A DNA stretch of 64,000 bases from Natronomonas moolapensis 8.8.11 (lineage in GTDB: Archaea > Halobacteriota > Halobacteria > Halobacteriales > Haloarculaceae), in the NCBI RefSeq assembly GCF_000591055.1, contig NC_020388.1:930001-994000 (forward strand). The letters run 5' to 3'. A program made the translations under genes and the position numbers. The notes under the pieces were generated by a model, which made no database searches, had not been told where the DNA came from, and worked only from the letters and a program-made list of their open reading frames with translations. Below, piece after piece: positions 59,395 to 64,000 of the stretch (within the stretch, counting starts at the first letter, position 1; every line of letters starts with the position of its first letter).

Positions 59395-59483
59395 ACGGAC
59401 CGTCGGAACCTCTACCGCGGCCGGCGAACGGACCGTCGGAACCCCTACCGCGGCCGGCGAACGAACCGTCGGAACCTCCGGCG
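59385..59483. repeat. 33-bp tandem repeats at gene 3' end (copy 2)
   Basis: Same three 33-base units as at 46024-46122; copy number is unchanged between the two large repeat copies. Confidence 0.88.
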
Positions 59484-59499
59484 AGTCGCTCCCGGCAGA

Positions 59500-59862
59500 T
59501 CACTCCCGGCCAGTCACTTTTCGGATACAGGAGGAGCCGAAGGGGCCGTGCTCGCCGGCCTCGAGTTGCATAAAGTACCCCGTCGAGATCGACGCGCCGC
59601 AGCGACGACACTCGAAGTCGCCCTTCCGAGAGATGACCTCGCTATCGAAGCTGAGAAACCGCCCCGAGACCGGCGTGACTGTCTCGCCATCGCGACGGAT
59701 GTGTCCGCGGCGTTCGGCCGTCTCGAGGATCGCTCGCGTCGTCTCCGGGTGCGTACTCACCGTCTCGATCCGGTCGATGACGTCCGGAAGCGACAGTTCG
59801 GCGTCCTCGAGGCGGGCGAGCAACTGCACGCCGAGTTCGACTGGGTCGTCCTCTCTCGCCAC
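59500..59862 (-). CDS. Small HTH/zinc-ribbon protein, DUF5830-like (copy 2)
   Basis: Identical 120-residue protein to that at 46139-46501. Confidence 0.7.
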   Translation of the reverse strand: MAREDDPVELGVQLLARLEDAELSLPDVIDRIETVSTHPETTRAILETAERRGHIRRDGETVTPVSGRFLSFDSEVISRKGDFECRRCGASISTGYFMQLEAGEHGPFGSSCIRKVTGRE

Positions 59863-60008
59863 ACGCCGAGTACGTCGCGGGTGCTCTTATCAGCACGGAT
59901 CGATACCGGCCGGGGCGGCACGCGATTCGGCGACAGTGCCCGCGACGCCCTGTGTATCGGCCTCCTGGGACCACAAGACGTTTGTCGCCACGGACGAGTC
60001 CTTTTCGC

Positions 60009-60668
60009 GTGCATCGTGCGACCGTCCGACAGCTGCTCGGCCTCGGGATCCTCGGTTCCATCGCGGCGGCCGCCGCGCTCTCCGTCTCCCCCGAAGTGCT
60101 CCTCGGCGAGATGGACGCCCTCGCCGGTCGCCCCGCGTTGTTCGCGGTCGTCCTTTTCGCCCTGTATCTCGCCCGGCCGCTGCTCGCGTGGCCCATCAGC
60201 GCACTGTCCGTCCTCTTAGGGTACCTGTTCGGTCCCGCGGCGATCCCAGTCGCGCTCGCGGGAGCCGTCGTCACGACGCTGCCGGCGTACCTGCTCGCGC
60301 GCCGGCTCGGCCACGACGCCGGGCTGTTGGCGCGGGTCGGCGACGCCGGGGCGGTGGTCAAGCGAACGACGGGGAACCTCCGGGGCGTGGTCGCCGTCAG
60401 GCTCGCGCCGCTGCCGACCGATCCTGTCTCCTACGCCGCCGGGCTCGCCGGGGTCCCGCTCCGCCCGTACGCCCTCGGGACCGCGCTGGGCGAGGCACCC
60501 TGGGTCGGAACGGCGGTGCTGCTCGGTGCCTCGATGGGGCAACTCGCCGCGACCGGTCCCGCCGCGAGCCCGCTCGTTCTCGGAACGGCCGCCGCACTCG
60601 CGCTCTTGGTAGCGCTGTCGCGGCCCGCCTACCGACGGCTCTCGGGTGAGACGGCCGGAATCAGATAA
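60009..60668 (+). CDS. TVP38/TMEM64 membrane protein (copy 2)
   Basis: Identical 219-residue protein to that at 46648-47307, GTG start. Confidence 0.82.
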   Translation: MHRATVRQLLGLGILGSIAAAAALSVSPEVLLGEMDALAGRPALFAVVLFALYLARPLLAWPISALSVLLGYLFGPAAIPVALAGAVVTTLPAYLLARRLGHDAGLLARVGDAGAVVKRTTGNLRGVVAVRLAPLPTDPVSYAAGLAGVPLRPYALGTALGEAPWVGTAVLLGASMGQLAATGPAASPLVLGTAAALALLVALSRPAYRRLSGETAGIR

Positions 60669-60686
60669 CTCACCTCTGGTATTCAA

Positions 60687-60812
60687 TTAAAACGTGAACG
60701 GATCGCTGCAATCGACGACGACACCGTGTTGTGGGCAGACGTACTTGCAGTGGCGTTTGTACATCTGCGCGTCACACATCGGACACGGTCGCCCGCCCGC
60801 TTCGTCGTCCAT
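60687..60812 (-). CDS. HVO_2523-type small zinc finger protein (copy 2)
   Basis: Identical 41-residue protein to that at 47326-47451. Confidence 0.75.
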   Translation of the reverse strand: MDDEAGGRPCPMCDAQMYKRHCKYVCPQHGVVVDCSDPFTF

Positions 60813-60907
60813 ACGGGTACTGTGAGCGAGGCGGTCAAAAATCATCGGGCGGAAAAGCACCGAGCCGAACCGGTGTCCACGCCCCGGCTCCACATTACGC
60901 TACCGGC

Positions 60908-63900
60908 TCAACACTCCGACCAGCCGCAGCTCTCACAGGTCTTGCAGCCCTCCGAGTAGTACAGCGTCATGCTCCCACAGTCGGGGCATTCGGGTGATTC
61001 GCCCGCGTCGATGAGCGACCGTGCCGTGTCGGTGTCGTCGTTCGGCGACGCCGGCGAGCCCGTCCGTTCGCTCGCTCCCGGGTCCGCGACCGAACCGCCG
61101 TCGGTCTCGGGTGGCGTCACGGAGCTATCGTCGACCGGCCGTCCGGTGTCCCCCGACCGGCTGGCATCGGCGATCTCCGTGAGGTTCTGCTGTTGGGGGT
61201 AGGCCTTGTCGACCTCGCCGTCGAGGTAGCGACGCATCGCCGTCCCGATCGCGTCCGGGATCGAGTTGATCTGTTCGCCCTTGTCCCAAGCGACTTTCGG
61301 CGACCGGATGCCTTGGAGTTCGTCGGCGATCTCCCGGGGATCGACGCCCGAGCGAAGCGCCGTCGAGATCGTCTTCGCCAGCGCCTCGGTGAACGAGGCG
61401 GTGAACCCACCGGAGTTGCCGATGTTCGCGAACAGCTCGAACGGGCGGCCGTCTTCGGGGTTCTCGTTGATGTTGACGTAGAGCTTCCCGTAGCCCGTGT
61501 CGATCCGCTGGGTGACGCCGTGAAGCACGTCGGGGCGGGCTTGCTTCGTGCCGAGTTTGGGCGAGACGTCGAACAACTCGCGGACGTCGGACTCGAGGAC
61601 CGCCGCGACTTCCTCGCTGTCGAGGAAGCCCTCGATGCCGCCGAAGATCTCCTCGATGTTCTCGACGATCGCCTCGGCGGCCTCGGCCTCGTCGGCGAAG
61701 TCGGTGTTTTTCGCCCGCGTGGTGAGCACCTGCTTCGACCGGGTGCCGTCGCGGTAGTAGGTGACCCCCTTGCCGCCGTGGTCGTAAATGTACTCGAAGA
61801 CCTCCTTTGCGTCCTCCAGCGTCGAATCGTTGGGCGCGTTGACTGTCTTCGAGATCGCCGAATCGACGCCCTCCTGACAGGCGACCTGAACGCCCGCGTG
61901 GTCCTTCGCCGAGAGGGCCCCCGTCGTCACGAACAACTCGCCGATCGCGCCGGGGACCGTCGAGAGGCCGTCGATGCCGTCGAACTCGTTTTCGGCCATC
62001 TGCTCTTGGGCCTCCCGCTTGACCGCCTCGACGTCGAGGCCGTTCTCCTCTAGGACGCGGAGGAAGTAGTCGTCGAACTCGACGAGCATCTCGTCGCCCT
62101 GGACGTCGTCGGAGACGTTCTTGTAGAAGGCGACGTTGTAGATCGGCTCGCAGCCGCCAGTGGTGTTGCCGATCATCGAGGTCGTCCCGGTCGGCGCGAT
62201 TGTCGTCGTGTTGTGGTTCCGCATCGCGAAGCCATCGGCGTACTCGTCGGCGTCGAGACCGGTCTGTTTCTCGAACCACTCGCGGTACTCGGTGGGATCG
62301 GCGTACTTCGAGTCGTCCCACTCCTCGAAGACGCCCCGTTCCTCGGCGAGCTCGTGGGAGGCCCACTTCGAGCCGTGGTTGATGTGACGCATCACCTGTC
62401 GGGCCACCTCGTTGCCCTCCTCGGAGCCGTACTTGATGCCGAGTTGGATGTACAACTGCGCCAGGCCCATCACGCCGAGGCCGATCTTCCGCATCTCTCG
62501 GACCTTCTGTTCGATCTCCGGCACCGGGAAGTCCGACATCGTGACGACGTTCTCGAGGAACCGCGTGCCGAGTTCGATGCGCTCGTCGAACGCTTCGACG
62601 TCGAGCGCCTCCTCGAGGAAGTCCTCGACGGCGGCTTCGAGGCCGGCGTACTCGTCGCCGTGGTCGTCGTACCAGACCCGCCAGTCCGGCGCGTCGACGT
62701 CGGCGAGCGTCGAGAGGTTGATGTGGCCGAGGTTGCAGGCCTCGTACTCCTCGAGCGGCTGTTCGCCGCAGTTATGAACCACAAGGCCGTTCGCCACGAA
62801 CGAATTCGTATCGGGCTCTGTCAGGTCGTAGACCGCTTCGTGGCCGTCGCTCTCGACCGCGGAAACGGTCGCTTCGAACCGCTCAGTGTACGGCCCACGT
62901 TCGTAGTCCGCGAGACGCTCGTCGAGTGTGTCCTGTTTTTTGTCGAGGAGGAATCCGATTTCCTCCGCAAATCGACCGAGATTGTCCTTCGAAATGACGA
63001 GATCGTGGTCTGGCTGCCGCTCGTATTCCGCAGTCCCGCCCGTTCCGTCAGGCATCTCTTGGACGCCTGCTTCGTGGCGGTTCTCGTAGATCTTACTGAA
63101 GATTCCGAAATTAATTAGCAGCCGCTGGACCGATTTCAGCAGGTCCGCACTGGTGCTCGTGAGCCGAACGGAAACTCCCTTTTCAGAGTTCCCCTGGACA
63201 CCGCCATCGGCGGAAAACAGCGCACGCAGGTACCCGCGTGCCATCTCCTCGCTTCCGCGCATCACGACCTCGGGGACTTGGTGTTTCTCGTCGACGAGAC
63301 CGGCCTCCTCGGCGTACTCGTACAGCCGGGCGGAACGAATTCGTTGTTCGACGGCCTGCTCGCCGCGATAATCGTCACCTCTAGCGATTTCGCTGACACC
63401 GACCTCGTAGTCGGCGTTACCGACGGGGTCGCGAACGACCTCGTTCACGTCGGCCGCGAACGACTCCGAGGCCTCGGCGTCCTCGTCGTAGAAGTTCAGG
63501 ACGGCACGCTCCTCACCATGTTTGAGATGACCGTCACCGACCAGCCAGCCGAGCACTCGTCCCTCGGCAGCCGTCCCGTGTCGGCCGAACTCGCCTTTCC
63601 GGTTCTGGATGTGGACGGTGTCGCCCGCATCGAGATCGTCGGCTTCAATCCATCCGTCGTCGGTCATGACCCGGTGGTCGGCAGTCAGACGGAGTTCGTA
63701 CCCTTCCTCGGTCGTGAGTTTATAAACGTCCTTTTCGCCGGTCTTGTAGACGCTGCTCGCTTCCTTGACCGTTTCTTCACTCAGACGCCCATCCACGACG
63801 ACATCTCGAGCCACACCCTGCTCGTAGAGTTCCTCGGCTTCGACGAGGCCGTTGTCGGTACTGATGTGCGTGTCACCAGTAATGCACGGATTCGTCGCTA

Positions 63901-64000
63901 AAATCCGGTGCTCCGGATGCTCCTCGACGTCGAAGGAGTGCTCTTTGTTGATCCGTTCGAGATAGACGACGCCGGGTTCGCCGTTCTCGTGGGCTCCTTC
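60908..64000 (-). CDS. nrdJ: nrdJ class II ribonucleotide reductase, copy 2 (5' end outside window)
   Basis: The C-terminal ~1,030 residues of the second nrdJ copy; the open frame continues through the window end, so the start is not seen. It includes the whole intein (62771-63886) and the C-terminal cysteine-rich tail. Where compared it is identical to copy 1. Confidence 0.93.
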   Translation of the reverse strand, partial: EGAHENGEPGVVYLERINKEHSFDVEEHPEHRILATNPCITGDTHISTDNGLVEAEELYEQGVARDVVVDGRLSEETVKEASSVYKTGEKDVYKLTTEEGYELRLTADHRVMTDDGWIEADDLDAGDTVHIQNRKGEFGRHGTAAEGRVLGWLVGDGHLKHGEERAVLNFYDEDAEASESFAADVNEVVRDPVGNADYEVGVSEIARGDDYRGEQAVEQRIRSARLYEYAEEAGLVDEKHQVPEVVMRGSEEMARGYLRALFSADGGVQGNSEKGVSVRLTSTSADLLKSVQRLLINFGIFSKIYENRHEAGVQEMPDGTGGTAEYERQPDHDLVISKDNLGRFAEEIGFLLDKKQDTLDERLADYERGPYTERFEATVSAVESDGHEAVYDLTEPDTNSFVANGLVVHNCGEQPLEEYEACNLGHINLSTLADVDAPDWRVWYDDHGDEYAGLEAAVEDFLEEALDVEAFDERIELGTRFLENVVTMSDFPVPEIEQKVREMRKIGLGVMGLAQLYIQLGIKYGSEEGNEVARQVMRHINHGSKWASHELAEERGVFEEWDDSKYADPTEYREWFEKQTGLDADEYADGFAMRNHNTTTIAPTGTTSMIGNTTGGCEPIYNVAFYKNVSDDVQGDEMLVEFDDYFLRVLEENGLDVEAVKREAQEQMAENEFDGIDGLSTVPGAIGELFVTTGALSAKDHAGVQVACQEGVDSAISKTVNAPNDSTLEDAKEVFEYIYDHGGKGVTYYRDGTRSKQVLTTRAKNTDFADEAEAAEAIVENIEEIFGGIEGFLDSEEVAAVLESDVRELFDVSPKLGTKQARPDVLHGVTQRIDTGYGKLYVNINENPEDGRPFELFANIGNSGGFTASFTEALAKTISTALRSGVDPREIADELQGIRSPKVAWDKGEQINSIPDAIGTAMRRYLDGEVDKAYPQQQNLTEIADASRSGDTGRPVDDSSVTPPETDGGSVADPGASERTGSPASPNDDTDTARSLIDAGESPECPDCGSMTLYYSEGCKTCESCGWSEC
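62771..63886 (-). mobile_element. nrdJ intein (copy 2)
   Basis: Identical 372-residue intein with C1, penultimate H, terminal N and C+1 all intact, plus both LAGLIDADG motifs. Confidence 0.9.

Larger units (their letters stand above)
54485..64000. repeat. 13.36-kb direct repeat, copy 2 (runs off window)
   Basis: Repeats 41126-50639 in direct orientation. Detected differences: one extra G at 55394-55396 and one extra C at 55592-55597, both in homopolymers in the CBS gene. All other compared genes are identical. Copy 2 continues beyond 64000 within nrdJ; its predicted end is about 67845 in trpE. Confidence 0.95.

Overview
This window is chromosomal DNA of a halophilic archaeon (class Halobacteria). 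The evidence is very high GC, acidic proteins, many leaderless genes with a TATA box about 25-30 bases before the start codon, archaeal markers (FEN1, eIF5A, GatE, phosphomevalonate decarboxylase, class II nrdJ with an intein, elongator tRNA-Met with an intron) and many small haloarchaea-specific zinc and ribbon-helix-helix proteins. I cannot name the genus with confidence.

Layout. 1-7.2 kb: an MBF1-like regulator, panB, an ABC exporter pair, a CBS protein, an ATP-grasp/aspartic-protease-like fusion and a zinc-dependent acyl-amino-acid hydrolase. 7.4-10.9 kb: the four-gene succinate dehydrogenase operon (sdhCDBA), followed by a TATA-rich spacer with inverted repeats. 11.2-18.8 kb: cupin, thiE-thiM, cysE, a ribbon-helix-helix protein, a DUF429 protein, a Na+/H+ antiporter and mevalonate-pathway mvaD. 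18.8-19.5 kb: a 20-bp tandem repeat array between hairpin elements and tRNA 3'-end-like fragments, ending at tRNA-Arg(CCT). 19.6-25.4 kb: two tatA genes, a peroxiredoxin, an HD hydrolase, a HalX response-regulator operon, a 5'-nucleotidase-like enzyme and a stress protein. 25.4-28.6 kb: menF-menD (menaquinone). 28.6-32.6 kb: small proteins, a sulfite-oxidase-like enzyme, a response regulator with GAF domain, and meaB with the B12-binding subunit of methylmalonyl-CoA mutase. 32.7-41.6 kb: tRNA-Ala(GGC), a DHH-phosphoesterase remnant, fen1, bolA, fumC, a PadR-like regulator, gatE, speB, eif5A and mch.

The right third is dominated by a 13.36-kb direct repeat. Positions 41126-54484 recur from 54485 to the window end. 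The only differences I found are two one-base homopolymer insertions, both within about 1.1 kb of the junction. The repeat carries a CBS protein, an EamA transporter, several small genes, intron-containing tRNA-Met, a VTT-family membrane protein, nrdJ with intein, and trpEG. The junction fuses the 5' part of mch in frame to trpE lacking its own start. Near-perfect identity, one clean junction and errors clustered beside it fit an untrimmed overlap from circularising a contig better than an old duplication, although a very recent real tandem duplication is not excluded.

Functionally this is mostly core metabolism: respiration and TCA cycle (sdh, fumC, menaquinone), cofactors (CoA, thiamine, menaquinone), isoprenoid lipid synthesis, Tat export, translation (gatE, eIF5A with agmatinase, three tRNAs) and DNA metabolism (nrdJ, fen1). 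I saw no CRISPR array, transposase, provirus or defence system. The most unusual items are the duplication and its fusion gene, the tRNA-linked repeat array, the gene-end tandem repeats and the TATA/inverted-repeat spacer after sdhA.
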